The notes under the pieces: generated by a model
The model's input: the letters and a program-made list of their open reading frames with translations, nothing else
What the model was told of the DNA's origin: nothing
Database searches by the model: none
In this document: one piece after another, positions 1-8,859 of the stretch
How the letters are laid out: each line of letters starts with the position of its first letter
Numbering within the stretch: the first letter of the stretch is position 1
NCBI RefSeq assembly: GCF_900114255.1
Contig: NZ_FOSL01000005.1
Coordinates: forward strand, 1 to 64,000
Reading direction: 5' to 3'
Length of the DNA: 64,000 nt
From: Neomesorhizobium albiziae
Lineage (GTDB): Bacteria > Pseudomonadota > Alphaproteobacteria > Rhizobiales > Rhizobiaceae
Position numbers and translations under genes: made by a program

Positions 1-8
1 AGTGGGAA

Positions 9-77
9 GCGGGGCGCTGGGTCAGCACCTCGTAAGTAAGTAATCTGGCGCCTTCCCAGCGCCCCGCCGGCGTTTTT
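9..77 (+). terminator. Possible intrinsic terminator of a gene left of the window
   Basis: A 13-base arm at 9-21 is the exact reverse complement of 55-67, with a 33-base loop, and a run of five T follows at 73-77. This could end a plus-strand gene lying left of the window. The loop is long for a classical terminator, so the call is tentative. Confidence 0.3.
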
Positions 78-450
78 CGGCCATCCCATCTCCCAACATC
101 GGACCTTCCGGTATGCACCGGTGGTTTCTACGTGTCAGCGCCAGATCATACCGCGCCTGGTTCCCGTCAACGCGGGAAATCGTAGAGACTCTGGGACAGC
201 CCTTCGTCTCCACGGCCACGTTAGCCGCTTGCCCGAAGCGCCGGTTCCTCCCCGCAAACCACCGTCATGATCGGCGTTCCCGCAGGAGAAACTGCCGACA
301 ACTATGCGGCAGCCCGAAAGGGGTGTGGATAAAACAAAATGAAGACTGCTGACAGATGGTGACAGGGGGCGGGCATTCTCTCCCACGAGGGGGGAGATAA
401 GGCCGGCGCTGCGGCCGCCGCCAATCGCCGACATTGGGGACGGAAAAGCA
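78..450. other. Intergenic stretch without a supported gene
   Basis: I see no convincing gene here. The short open frames on both strands have biased composition and no ribosome binding site or family resemblance. At about 377-397 there is a small palindromic run (TCTC-CC, then GGGGAGA) of a type common between genes in rhizobia. The stretch lies downstream of the minus-strand efflux operon. Confidence 0.5.
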
Positions 451-475
451 AAACGGCCTCCCGAGGAGGCCGTTT
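451..475 (-). terminator. Intrinsic terminator of the RND efflux operon
   Basis: Perfect inverted repeat with arms around AAACGGCCTCC, lying 3 bases beyond the stop codon of the RND permease. Read on the minus strand it is followed by a T-rich tract (TTTTGCTTTT), the usual form of a factor-independent terminator. Confidence 0.85.
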
Positions 476-478
476 GCG

Positions 479-3400
479 TCAGTCGGGCAACACCGGCATC
501 AGCTTGGGATCGGGCTTCTCGGCGTGGTGCGGCAGGTCCTTGCTGGCAATGTAGGTGTAGAACATCGGCACCACGAACAGCGTGAACATCGTGCCCACGA
601 TGATGCCGGTGAAGATCACCAGACCCATCGAATAGCGCGCGGCAGCGCCCGCACCTTGCGCGACGATCAGTGGCACCACGCCGAGCGCCATCGCCGCGGT
701 CGTCATCAGGATCGGCCTGAGCCGTACCCTGGCCGAGGCGATGATGGCATCGCGCCGCCGCATGCCGTGGACTTCGCGCTGCTGGTTGGCGAATTCCACG
801 AGCAGGATGCCGTGCTTGGTGATCAGGCCGATCAGCGTGATCAGTCCGACCTGGGTGTAGATGTTGAGCGTGCCCAGGCCGAGATTGAGCGGGATGAGGG
901 CGCCGAAGATCGAAAGCGGCACCGACATCATGATGATCAGCGGGTCGCGGAAGCTTTCGAACTGCGCAGCCAGCACCAGGTAGATGACGATGACGGCCAG
1001 AATGAAGGCGATCAGGATGGTGTTGCCCTGTTCCTTCTCCTGCCGCGACTGGCCGGAATAGTCGATGAAGAAGCTTTCGGGCAGCACTTGGCTGGCGATC
1101 TGTTCGATCGCGGCTAGCCCGTCGCCGGTCGTCACGCCGGGCAGGGGCAGCGCCGAAATCGTCGCCGAGTTCAGCTGGTTGAACTGTTCGATCGCGGCGG
1201 GTGCGGCGTTGTTGGAGATCGTCACCACCGCCGACAGCGGTACCATCTCGCCGGTGACGCTGCGCACGAAGAATTCGCCGAGCTTCTGCGGATTGTTGCG
1301 ATATTCCTTTGGCACTTGAAGGATGATGTCGTAGCTGTTGGAATCGCGGTCGAATTGCGCGATTTCGCCGCCGCCGACCAGAAGCGTCAGCGTGCGGCCG
1401 ATGTCGGCGACCGGTATGTTGAGCGCGGCGGCGCGGTCGCGGTCGATCGTCACCGTGATCTGCGGCGCATCGAAGGTCATCGAGTTCTGCACGACGATGA
1501 AGCGGCCGGAAGCCTGCGCCTTGTTCTTGATCTCTTCGGCCACTTCGAAGACCTGGGAGGATTCGCCGGTCGAACGCACCACCACCGAGATCGGCAGGCC
1601 GCCACCCGAGCCGGGCAGGGTCGGTGGCGCGAAGACGAAGGCTTCCACGCCCGCCAGCTTGCCGATGCGGCCCTGGATATCCTCCTGGATCTGCTTGGTG
1701 GAGCGTTCGCGTTCGGCCCAGTCCTTGAAGGCGAAGCCGACGAAAGCCGAATTGGTATCGCCGCCGAAGGCGACGGCCGAAAACACCGCCCGCGTTTCCG
1801 GCAGGTCGCTGACCATGCCGAGCAACTGGTCGACATAGGTGGCGGTGTAGTCCGACGTGGCGTAACGCGGCGCCGTCACGATGGACATCAGGAAGCCCTG
1901 GTCCTCTTCGGGCGCCAGTTCCGTCGCTGTCTTGGTGAACATGAAGCCGGTCACCGCGACCAGCGCAATCACGATCATCAGCGTCACCGGACGGTAGTTG
2001 AGCGAGCCGGCGACCAGCCGTTCGTAGACGCGCTCGACGCGCTCGAAGGCCCCGTCGACGATGCGCTGGAAGCGGCTGTGCTGGCCGGCCTTGAGCAAGC
2101 GCGCCGACATCATCGGCGTGATGGTCAAGGCGACGATGCCGGAGATGATCACCGAGCCCGCGAGCGTCACCGCGAATTCGCGGAACAGCGCGCCGGTGAG
2201 GCCGCCGGTGAAGGCGAGCGGCGCGAAAACGGCGGCCAGCGTGATTGTCATGGCGACCACGGCGGAGGAGATTTCCCGCATGCCGTTGAACGCCGCCTGG
2301 ATCGCCGACATGTGGTCTTCTTCCATGTGGCGGTGGATGTTTTCCACCACCACGATGGCGTCGTCGACGACGAGGCCGATCGCCAGCACCATCGCCAGCA
2401 GCGACAGGAGGTTGATCGAGTAACCCATGAAGAACAGCACGAAGCAGACGCCGATCAGCGACAGCGGAATGGTCAGGATCGGCATCAGCACCGAGCGGAA
2501 CGAGCCGAGGAAGAGCAGGATGACGACGACCACGATCGCGACCGCTTCGCCGATCGTCTTGAACACCTCCTCGATCGAGGCGCTGATCTGCTCGGTCGAA
2601 TCATAGACGACCTCGATCGTCATGCCGACGGGAAGCGTTTCCTGGATCGTCGGAACCAGCTTCTGGATCGCCTCCGCCGTGGTCAGCGGGTTGGCGGCGG
2701 GCGTCGGGAACACCGCAAGGAAGGTGCCCGACTTGCCGTTGAACGTAATCCTGGCGTCGGTGTTTTCCGCCGCAAGCTCGACGCGCGCCACGTCGCGCAG
2801 CCGCACCACCTGGCCGTCCTTGGAGCGCAGCGGCAGGGCCGCGAAGGCCTCCGGCGTCTGCAAGGTCGAGCGCACGGTGATCGAGGACACGACATATTCG
2901 TTTTCGGTCTTGCCGGGCGCCGACAGGAAGTTCGATTCGTTGATCGCGGTCAGCACTTCGGCCGCCGTCACGCCGCGCGCGGCAAGCTTGACCGGATCGA
3001 CCCAGACGCGCATCGAATATTCGGCGGCGCCGAAGATCTGCACGTCGGCGACACCCTCGACCGTCGTCATGCGAGGCCGGATGACGCGCTCGATGTATTC
3101 GGTGAGCTGCTCATCCGTCATGTTGGGGTTTTGCATCGCGATATACATCATCGCGAAATCCTGGCCGGTGCCCTTGACGATCACCGGGTCCTTGGCTTCC
3201 TCCGGCAGCAGGCCGCGCACGCCCTGCACCTTGGACAGCACCTCGGTTAGCGCCACGTCCGGATTGGAGCCGAGCTTCATCTGCACCGTCACCGTGCTCG
3301 ACGAGGGCCGGCTCGACGAGGTGACGTAGTCGATGTTTTCGGTCGACGCGACAGCGCGCGCGATCGGCGCCGAGATGAAGCCCTGGATCAGGTCGGCGCT

Positions 3401-3562
3401 GGCGCCGGGATAGGCGGTCGTGATCGTGATCGCCGTTTCCTCGACCTCGGGATACTGCCGGATCGAAAGGTTGAAGATGCCCTGGAAACCGAGCAGCAGG
3501 ATCATGAAGCCGAGCACGGTCGAGAGGACCGGACGGCGGATGAAGAGGTCGGAAAAACTCAT
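479..3562 (-). CDS. RND family multidrug efflux permease (AcrB/MexF type)
   Basis: Inner-membrane proton-driven efflux pump subunit, 1027 residues, the usual length of the hydrophobe/amphiphile RND family. The N-terminus MSFSDLFIRRPVLSTV is the typical first membrane helix. The paired aspartates of the proton relay are at about D400-D401 in GLVVDDAIVVVENIH, and a second block of helices follows the second large periplasmic loop. It is translationally coupled to the upstream membrane-fusion protein: its ATG overlaps that stop by 4 bases. No outer-membrane channel gene is in the window, so the pump probably shares a TolC-like channel encoded elsewhere. Substrate cannot be deduced. Family call is firm. 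Confidence 0.95.
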   Translation of the reverse strand: MSFSDLFIRRPVLSTVLGFMILLLGFQGIFNLSIRQYPEVEETAITITTAYPGASADLIQGFISAPIARAVASTENIDYVTSSSRPSSSTVTVQMKLGSNPDVALTEVLSKVQGVRGLLPEEAKDPVIVKGTGQDFAMMYIAMQNPNMTDEQLTEYIERVIRPRMTTVEGVADVQIFGAAEYSMRVWVDPVKLAARGVTAAEVLTAINESNFLSAPGKTENEYVVSSITVRSTLQTPEAFAALPLRSKDGQVVRLRDVARVELAAENTDARITFNGKSGTFLAVFPTPAANPLTTAEAIQKLVPTIQETLPVGMTIEVVYDSTEQISASIEEVFKTIGEAVAIVVVVILLFLGSFRSVLMPILTIPLSLIGVCFVLFFMGYSINLLSLLAMVLAIGLVVDDAIVVVENIHRHMEEDHMSAIQAAFNGMREISSAVVAMTITLAAVFAPLAFTGGLTGALFREFAVTLAGSVIISGIVALTITPMMSARLLKAGQHSRFQRIVDGAFERVERVYERLVAGSLNYRPVTLMIVIALVAVTGFMFTKTATELAPEEDQGFLMSIVTAPRYATSDYTATYVDQLLGMVSDLPETRAVFSAVAFGGDTNSAFVGFAFKDWAERERSTKQIQEDIQGRIGKLAGVEAFVFAPPTLPGSGGGLPISVVVRSTGESSQVFEVAEEIKNKAQASGRFIVVQNSMTFDAPQITVTIDRDRAAALNIPVADIGRTLTLLVGGGEIAQFDRDSNSYDIILQVPKEYRNNPQKLGEFFVRSVTGEMVPLSAVVTISNNAAPAAIEQFNQLNSATISALPLPGVTTGDGLAAIEQIASQVLPESFFIDYSGQSRQEKEQGNTILIAFILAVIVIYLVLAAQFESFRDPLIIMMSVPLSIFGALIPLNLGLGTLNIYTQVGLITLIGLITKHGILLVEFANQQREVHGMRRRDAIIASARVRLRPILMTTAAMALGVVPLIVAQGAGAAARYSMGLVIFTGIIVGTMFTLFVVPMFYTYIASKDLPHHAEKPDPKLMPVLPD

Positions 3563-4782
3563 TTCTGCGCTGCCTGCTGGTTGGCGGGCCTAGACGGATC
3601 GATGGAGTTGTCGACAGCGACGGACATGCCGTTGGACAGCCGGTTCTGGCCGGCGGTGACGACTTCGTCGCCGGCCGAGATGCCTTCCAGGATCTCCACC
3701 AGCCCGGCGTAGCGGCGGCCGGGCTTGACGAACACCTGGTTCAGAACGAGATGCGGCTTCTGTTCCTCGGCGGCTTTCGATGCGTCGTCGGCCGGTTTGG
3801 CGGCGTCGGCGGGTTTTTCAGCTTCGGATGCGGCGGCATCGGCGGCAGGCTTTCCGGCTGCCTCGGCCGGACGCACCACGAAGACATAATCGCCATAGAG
3901 GCTGGTGGTCAGCGCGGTTTGCGGCAGCGCCATCACATTGTCTTCCTTCGGCAGCTCCACGCGGACCTGCACGAACTGGCCGGGGGTGAGCTTGCCTTCC
4001 GGGTTGGCGACTTCCGCGCGCACCGTAACCAGCCGCGACGCAGGATCGATCTTGGGGTCGATACCCCGGATCGTGCCGGTGAACGGCAGTTCGTCCGAGG
4101 CTTCGCCGCCCGTGCCCAGACGCACCGCCTGGCCGATCTTCAGGTTGGCGAACTGCTGCTCGGGAACGGTGAAGTCGACACGCATGGTCTCGAGATCCTG
4201 CAGCGTGACGACAGTGGTGCCCGGCGCGATGTACTGGCCGAGGTCGATGCGCGAAATGCCGACGGTGCCGTCGAACGGCGCCTTCAGCTGTTTCTGGTTG
4301 AGTGCTGCCTGCAGGCTGGCGACCCTCGATTGGGACGCTTCGGCGGCCGCGCGGGCGGAATCCACATTGACGTCCGATCCGACGCGCCGCTTCTGCAGTT
4401 CCAACGCCCGTTCGAGCGAGGTCTTGTCCAGCACGGCCTGTGCCTTGGTGGCATCGAGGTCGGCTTTCTGGATCGCGTCGTCGAGTTGCACGAGCACGTC
4501 GCCGGCTTCGACCTTCTGATTGGCGCTGAACAGGATATCCTTGACGATGCCGCTCGTCTCGACATTCAGGTCGACGCCGCGCACCGCGCTGACGGTGCCG
4601 ATCGCCTCGATGCCGGGGCTCCAGCTTATCGGCTTCACCACGACGGTCGACACCGTAGCCGCCGGCGGCTGCATGTTGGCGAAGTACTGCGCGATCATTT
4701 TGTCGCGAAAGAGGTTGTAGCCGACGATGCCTCCGCAAACGATTACAAGGAGGATCAGGGCAATAATGAAACGCTTGGTCAT
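3559..4782 (-). CDS. RND efflux periplasmic adaptor (HlyD/MFP family)
   Basis: Membrane-fusion protein that links the RND permease to an outer-membrane channel. Residues 1-25 form an uncleaved signal anchor (hydrophobic, no lipobox). Two biotinyl-lipoyl half motifs (about 72-105 and 165-195) flank a short alpha-hairpin (about 105-160). The beta-barrel domain follows, with PEGKLTPGQFVQVRV near 261-275. Odd feature: residues about 306-343 are an Ala/Lys/Pro/Glu/Asp-rich low-complexity insertion within the C-terminal part, not usual in the family. It is first in a two-gene operon with the permease. A palindromic operator candidate lies about 130 bases upstream. Family call firm; substrate unknown. 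Confidence 0.93.
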   Translation of the reverse strand: MTKRFIIALILLVIVCGGIVGYNLFRDKMIAQYFANMQPPAATVSTVVVKPISWSPGIEAIGTVSAVRGVDLNVETSGIVKDILFSANQKVEAGDVLVQLDDAIQKADLDATKAQAVLDKTSLERALELQKRRVGSDVNVDSARAAAEASQSRVASLQAALNQKQLKAPFDGTVGISRIDLGQYIAPGTTVVTLQDLETMRVDFTVPEQQFANLKIGQAVRLGTGGEASDELPFTGTIRGIDPKIDPASRLVTVRAEVANPEGKLTPGQFVQVRVELPKEDNVMALPQTALTTSLYGDYVFVVRPAEAAGKPAADAAASEAEKPADAAKPADDASKAAEEQKPHLVLNQVFVKPGRRYAGLVEILEGISAGDEVVTAGQNRLSNGMSVAVDNSIDPSRPANQQAAQK

Positions 4783-5231
4783 GCGGGCACCGGGCGACTT
4801 TCGAATTTTGAGAAGCGGGCTTCCTAAACGAAAACCCTGGCATTGGAAACAACTGCAGGATGCTCCAAGGGTTCCGAACGAGGCTGTCCCGGCACCATGA
4901 CAAGTAGGTTACGGCATTGGAATTTTCCAATGCGGCCTGCCGCTTAGGCGACAAAGCTGCAGCGTTCAAGCTCCACACGAACATGTGAAGCGGTGCCGTT
5001 CCACTGTCGCGCCCAGTTGATTTGAAGGTGTTGAACGACGCTCTTACCTCACATCCATCGGAACGCGGAAGCCTTTCGATGACGTAAGGCCAGGCGGGGC
5101 TCAAGGCGCCCGACAAATTCCCGGGTTCTGCAAGAGACGGGAAACAGGGCGGGCGGCGATTGATCCCCCGAGTCTGGTAATTTCAAGGAGAATCAGGGGC
5201 TTATCGCCTGGCTTTCCGAATGGAGAATGAA
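4783..5231. other. Divergent intergenic region between efflux operon and small secreted protein
   Basis: About 450 bases without a supported gene. It must hold the promoter of the efflux operon (minus) and of the small exported protein (plus). The clearest structure is the inverted repeat at 4914-4933, annotated separately; a matching half site GGCATTGGAA lies at 4839-4848. A long minus-strand open frame across this stretch is only the continuation of a shadow frame of the adaptor gene. Confidence 0.5.
4914..4933. promoter_or_regulatory. Candidate operator for the efflux operon
   Basis: Perfect inverted repeat GCATTGGAA-tt-TTCCAATGC, 20 bases in total, in the promoter region of the RND pump. 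The half site GGCATTGGAA recurs once at 4839-4848, closer to the adaptor start. Palindromes of this size in front of RND pumps are usually bound by TetR-family repressors. No regulator gene is adjacent in the window, so the binding protein is unknown. The palindrome is seen directly; the function is inferred. Confidence 0.5.
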
Positions 5232-5486
5232 ATGAAGAAGACTATTGTTGCGCTTGCCGCCGTTTTGGCGACTTCGGGTATTGCCATGGCCAACGACTAC
5301 ACTGGCGGGCTCCAATACGAGACCCCCAAGGCAAGTCACCAGATGCACAACAACCGCTATGGCGACGCTGCTCCGCGCTCAGTCGTGGTCAAGGCGCCTT
5401 CCGCCCCGAACTATTCCGGCAGCGCGGCGCTCTCGCGCACCCATTCCAGCAATGGGCCGACGCCGACGAATCAGTTCGACAGGTAA
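5232..5486 (+). CDS. Small exported protein of unknown function
   Basis: 84 residues. The start at 5232 is chosen because GGAG at 5222-5225 lies 6 bases ahead; an in-frame ATG at 5220 has no such site. MKKTIVALAAVLATSGIAMA is a clear Sec signal peptide, cleaved before NDYTGG. The mature part is about 64 residues, rich in Ser, Asn, Pro and Tyr, without cysteine or membrane segment. I do not recognise the mature part with certainty; small proteins with this build are common in Mesorhizobium-like genomes. Probably monocistronic, ending at the shared terminator at 5523-5550. Confidence 0.75.
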   Translation: MKKTIVALAAVLATSGIAMANDYTGGLQYETPKASHQMHNNRYGDAAPRSVVVKAPSAPNYSGSAALSRTHSSNGPTPTNQFDR

Positions 5487-5522
5487 TTCGGTCGCCCGCC
5501 TTACGCGGAAACGACAAGTTGG

Positions 5523-5550
5523 AAGGCGCCAGGCTTCGGCCGGCGCCTTT
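5523..5550. terminator. Bidirectional terminator between convergent genes
   Basis: Stem AAGGCGCC-a-GGC with loop TTCG and the matching 3' arm, flanked by A/T-rich ends (AAGG, CCTTT and then GTGTTTT). It lies between the stop of the small exported protein (plus) and the stop of the EamA transporter (minus) and can serve both. Confidence 0.8.
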
Positions 5551-5557
5551 CGTGTTT

Positions 5558-6451
5558 TCAGGCGGGGCTGCGCACTGGTGCCGTGCGGCGCTTGCGGCCC
5601 TCGTTCAGCTGCCACAGCGAATGGATGACCAGGGTGACGATCAGGATCATGCCGCCAATCAGGCTGTTGCGGCTCGGCACCTCGGCAAAGATCATCCAGA
5701 TCCATACCGGTGCCAGGATCGTTTCCAGGAGGTAGAACATCGATACTTCCGGCGCCGATATATAGCGCGGGCCGGTCGCCAGGCAGAAGAACGAGATCGG
5801 CATGATGACGGCGCCATTGAAGATGATCCACCACGGCGCTTCGACCCGGAAGCCGGTCTTCTGAACCATTATGGCGGCAACGATCATCGGCAGCACCACC
5901 GCCACCAGGGCGGTGAAACCCATATCCTTGCCTGTCGCCCGGGTGATGGTGATGGCCGAGGCCAGCAGGAAGGCCGAAGTGACCGCCAGCATGTCGCCAA
6001 GGAAATTGCCCGTGCCGATGCCGTCGAAGACGATGATCAGCACGCCGACGATCATCGCGGCCATCGCGGCAAGCGTCACCGGGCGCGGCCGCTCCTTCAG
6101 GAATATCCAGGACAGAAGTGCTGCAAACATGGTGTTGAAGGCCAGAATGAACACCAGGTTGGCGGTGGAGGTGTTGTAGACGGCCGAAATGAAGGTGATC
6201 GACGCCAGGCCGTAGAGGGCGGCGACGACGAGGCCGCTGCGGCCCGGCACAAGTCTTGGCGCATCGCCGCGAAGCGCGCGCCAGGCAAGCCAGATCAGCA
6301 GCGTGGCAACAAGCGTGGTCGAGGAGCGCAAGAGCAGGATCGTCCAGTGGTCGCCATCGGCGAGCCGGATCAGCGGAATGTCGACAGTCAGCGTCATGCC
6401 GCCGATGGCGGTGAGCAGCAGGCCTTTCAGATGGGTATCCGGGGAAGACAT
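5558..6451 (-). CDS. EamA/DMT family transporter
   Basis: Inner-membrane carrier, 297 residues, with about ten hydrophobic segments in two repeats (first half to about residue 145, second half after it), the usual build of the drug/metabolite transporter superfamily. The ends of the helices carry the typical GLLLTAIGGMTL start, ERPRPVTLAAMAAMIVGV at the start of helix 5, and YLLETILAPVWIWMIFAE near the end, the last matching the EamA signature. The substrate (metabolite export is common) cannot be told from sequence. It is monocistronic, convergent with the small exported protein. Confidence 0.9.
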   Translation of the reverse strand: MSSPDTHLKGLLLTAIGGMTLTVDIPLIRLADGDHWTILLLRSSTTLVATLLIWLAWRALRGDAPRLVPGRSGLVVAALYGLASITFISAVYNTSTANLVFILAFNTMFAALLSWIFLKERPRPVTLAAMAAMIVGVLIIVFDGIGTGNFLGDMLAVTSAFLLASAITITRATGKDMGFTALVAVVLPMIVAAIMVQKTGFRVEAPWWIIFNGAVIMPISFFCLATGPRYISAPEVSMFYLLETILAPVWIWMIFAEVPSRNSLIGGMILIVTLVIHSLWQLNEGRKRRTAPVRSPA

Positions 6452-6579
6452 TCTTCAGGAACTTTCACGGCAAGACGGAAAACGCAGTCGCAGCAGAAAC
6501 GTGCCTACAGCGCAGCCAGCAGCTGAACCAGCGGCGTCTTCCTTGAAACACTCTTCGGGTGGCTAGCGTTTTACGAAGC

Positions 6580-7344
6580 TCACGGCGTGACGGCTTCGTG
6601 GTCGTAGCGTTCCCAGCCTTTCGGGCCGAGATGTTCCTGTGGCGTGAAGCGGACCTTATAGTTCATCTTGCGCGAACCGTTGACCCAGTAGCCGAGATAG
6701 ACGTGGGGCAGGCCGGCGGCGCGGGCGCGCGCGATGTGGTCGAGGATCATGAAGGTACCGAGCGAGCGGTCCTCCAGTTCCGGGTTGAAGTAGGAGTAGA
6801 CCATCGACAGCCCGTCCGACATCTGGTCGGTCAGCGCCACCGCGATCAGTTCGCCGACGCCCTTGCCGGTGATAAAGGTATCGGGCCCGCGCTTGCGGTA
6901 CTCGATGATCTTGGTCGTCACATGAGTGTCTTCGACCATCATCGCGTAGTCGAGCACCGTCATGTCCGACATGCCGCCCTTGCGGTGCCGATGGTCGAGA
7001 TAGGATCGGAACAGCGAATATTGCTCGGTGCTCGGTTCGGCGTCGTGCAACGCACCGATGAGGTCGGCATTGCGCTGCGACACCCGCCGCATGTTTTTCG
7101 TCGGCTTGAATTCACCCGCCAGGATGCGCACCGAAATGCAGGCCCGGCAGCTTTCGCAGGCCGGCCGGTAGGCAATGTTCTGTGAACGGCGGAAACCGCC
7201 TTGCGTCAAGAGGTCGTTGAGTTCCGGAGCCTTGTCGCCGACCAGGTGCGTAAACACCTTCCGTTCGAACTGACCTTCAATGTAGGGGCACGGCGAGGGT
7301 GCGGTCAGGAAGAATTGGGGAGACTGTGTCGGGTGGTGCGTCAT
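6580..7344 (-). CDS. bpt: Aspartate/glutamate leucyltransferase (Bpt, N-end rule)
   Basis: Transfers leucine from Leu-tRNA to proteins with N-terminal Asp or Glu, marking them for ClpAP degradation in the cytoplasm. 254 residues, the normal length. The N-terminal half begins with the conserved [21 protein letters not shown] and the cysteine cluster [10 protein letters not shown] at about 61-70, typical of the bacterial ATE-like family. The C-terminal half has [21 protein letters not shown] and [18 protein letters not shown] chose the ATG at 7344 as the only start that keeps the full N-terminal domain. It lies upstream of the EamA gene on the same strand, 128 bases apart. Confidence 0.93.
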   Translation of the reverse strand: MTHHPTQSPQFFLTAPSPCPYIEGQFERKVFTHLVGDKAPELNDLLTQGGFRRSQNIAYRPACESCRACISVRILAGEFKPTKNMRRVSQRNADLIGALHDAEPSTEQYSLFRSYLDHRHRKGGMSDMTVLDYAMMVEDTHVTTKIIEYRKRGPDTFITGKGVGELIAVALTDQMSDGLSMVYSYFNPELEDRSLGTFMILDHIARARAAGLPHVYLGYWVNGSRKMNYKVRFTPQEHLGPKGWERYDHEAVTP

Positions 7345-7476
7345 CGCTCGTCGGGTTGGATCCTCGAATCACCATACCTTGGCGCTAGCCGCAAAAAATT
7401 CAACAGAAGAATGAAGGCCGGACGCGGAGCAGCCTTCAAAAATTCTGCATCTTGCATGAGCTTTTCGCAGCGCCCG

Positions 7477-7578
7477 CTAGAGCGGAATGCTCTCCCGCTG
7501 CACGGGCATCCCGCTCTATCGGTTTCTTTTAGCCGCATTTGTGCGACGCCAGGTGATTTCCACCTGGCTGCAAAATGC
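7477..7578 (+). repeat. Composite palindromic repeat, copy 1 (RIME/REP-like)
   Basis: Two joined palindromic modules. Module A (7477-7525) has arms AGAGCGG and CCGCTCT. Module B (7532-7578) begins GCCGCATTTGTGCGACGCC and folds back through CCAGGTG/CACCTGG to end in CAAAATGC. The same A+B composite recurs at 49359-49460, and module B alone occurs twice at 18784-18885. It lies between bpt and the RDD gene and may also act as transcription stop for the RDD gene. Confidence 0.8.
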
Positions 7579-7584
7579 TCATAA

Positions 7585-8055
7585 TTAGCGGTCGCTGCGG
7601 GTGACAACCGTGCCGAGAAGCAGGTCGTGAACGGTGCGCTTGCGGTCGAGGAACAGCGTCGCGAGCAGGATCAGCGGCGAAAGCACCACGTTCCCCGCCC
7701 AGAAAAGCACCGAGTGGACGATCGCGAACAGCCCGTCGACTGGCTTGCCGTCGAGGCGGTCGAGGCGGATACCCATCATCTGCATGCCGGTGGTCGCCTG
7801 CCTGGGGCCGCCGAGCGTGTTCCAGATATAGACGAGTGCGACGGCCGGAACGAGAATGCCGAACAGCATCCAGCCGAGGCCGAGCGTTAAAATGCCGAAC
7901 AGGAAGACGAGGATGGCGAAGGGGATCAGGAGCAACCCGACGATCAGGTAGTCGATGCAGAACGCGAGAACACGCCGGGTCCTCACGCCCTCGTAGACAC
8001 GGGTGTCGTCGAACCTGTTCGTCATGATCTCGCCGTCGAGTACAGTCGTGTTCAT
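7585..8055 (-). CDS. RDD family membrane protein
   Basis: 156 residues. I place the start at 8055 because GGAAGGA lies 6 bases upstream; the longer frame to 8082 adds residues with no ribosome binding site. The RDD domain covers nearly the whole protein: RRVLAFCIDYLIVGLLLIP gives the Arg and Asp-Asp/Asp signature of the first helix, followed by two further hydrophobic segments and TTGMQMMGIRLDRLDG, the conserved loop. C-terminal DRKRTVHDLLLGTVV is also typical. The role of RDD proteins is poorly defined; some act in ion or compatible-solute transport. Monocistronic, ending at the palindromic repeat. Confidence 0.88.
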   Translation of the reverse strand: MNTTVLDGEIMTNRFDDTRVYEGVRTRRVLAFCIDYLIVGLLLIPFAILVFLFGILTLGLGWMLFGILVPAVALVYIWNTLGGPRQATTGMQMMGIRLDRLDGKPVDGLFAIVHSVLFWAGNVVLSPLILLATLFLDRKRTVHDLLLGTVVTRSDR

Positions 8056-8311
8056 CGCGTCCTTCCCTGCCTTGGCCGTCATGGCGGCAAGGCTTCACTC
8101 TTCAGATGGTTAAATCGCAACCGCGATTCAAGGTTTTGCCACTCTGAGCGGCGGCGGTTCGAATTCCGCGCTTGCCGCCGCCTGGAACCGCATGCGCGCG
8201 GGGTAGTGATCTTGTCGGTTCGCGCTGGCCTGCATGCCGATCGCCGACAATTCCGCGGGCCTTCGGCGCTTTACACTCGCTTCGCCGCCGCCGTTGGTGT
8301 TAAGAGCAGCG

Positions 8312-8569
8312 ATGGAAAACAACCGTTTCGACATACCCGTCACCGTCAAATCCGGCGAAACAGGCAGCCAGTTGCTGCACACCGTTCGTGAGATTTCGCA
8401 TAATCTGATGAACAACTGGCCGGGCAAGAAGAGCCCGAAGCATCGGGCGGCCCTGCAGGCCTGCCACGATGCGCTGGCTGGCGACAAGCCGGCGATGAAC
8501 GCGCGCCGCGCCTTCATTGCGGCGGCACGCGAGGTCAACGTCTTCATCAGCGACAGGGCGCCGGGCTGA
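8312..8569 (+). CDS. DUF982 domain protein
   Basis: 85 residues. The family occurs mainly in rhizobia and relatives and has no established function. The fit is good: an N-terminal FDIPVTVKSGETGSQLLHTVREI, then a central NNWPGKKSPKHRAALQACHDAL and the C-terminal MNARRAFIAAAREVNVFI. It is a soluble cytoplasmic protein by composition. The frame is open further upstream, but the added residues do not match the family, so the ATG at 8312 is taken. It is divergent from the RDD gene and convergent with the next small gene. Confidence 0.85.
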   Translation: MENNRFDIPVTVKSGETGSQLLHTVREISHNLMNNWPGKKSPKHRAALQACHDALAGDKPAMNARRAFIAAAREVNVFISDRAPG

Positions 8570-8589
8570 GGCCTTCTGCCTGTCGGGAA

Positions 8590-8745
8590 TTATTCCTCGG
8601 TTTCCGATTCAGTGTCTGTCGCCGCGCCGGATTTCGTCCGGTCTTCCTTCGCCGCTGCCTTGGCGGCGAGCTTTTCGGCCTTCTTGGCGGCCTTCTGCCG
8701 GTCGCGTTCCTGGCGTTCGTAATTGTAGTTCGGTGTCCGCGCCAT
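8590..8745 (-). CDS. Small basic/acidic conserved protein of unknown function
   Basis: 51 residues starting MARTPNYNYERQERDRQKAA. The start at 8745 is supported by AGAGGAA about 7 bases upstream; a longer frame to 8805 lacks a site. The first 38 residues are strongly basic and predicted helical with Lys/Ala heptad character; the last 13 are acidic. Short proteins opening with MARTPNY are, to my recollection, widespread in Hyphomicrobiales and annotated as hypothetical. No function can be given. Confidence 0.7.
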   Translation of the reverse strand: MARTPNYNYERQERDRQKAAKKAEKLAAKAAAKEDRTKSGAATDTESETEE

Positions 8746-8859
8746 GCCGTTCCTCTTTCTGTTCAGGGCTGCGTAGGGGTATTGGCGGCCAAAGACAACC
8801 GCCATTGTCCGAGATTGCGGTCACCATACAGGACGAGCTCGGCGGTTTGACGCCGACGT

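Noticed and set aside
135-434. Minus-strand frame of 99 codons left of the efflux terminator
   Set aside because: Its peptide comes from reading a common rhizobial intergenic palindrome (TCTCCC...GGGGAGA) and it has no start signal.
434-1117. Plus-strand open frame of 227 codons over the RND permease gene (and similar long plus-strand frames to 3250)
   Set aside because: It lies antisense to a well-conserved gene, has a composition rich in His, Asp and Arg typical of shadow frames in high-GC DNA, and no family resemblance.
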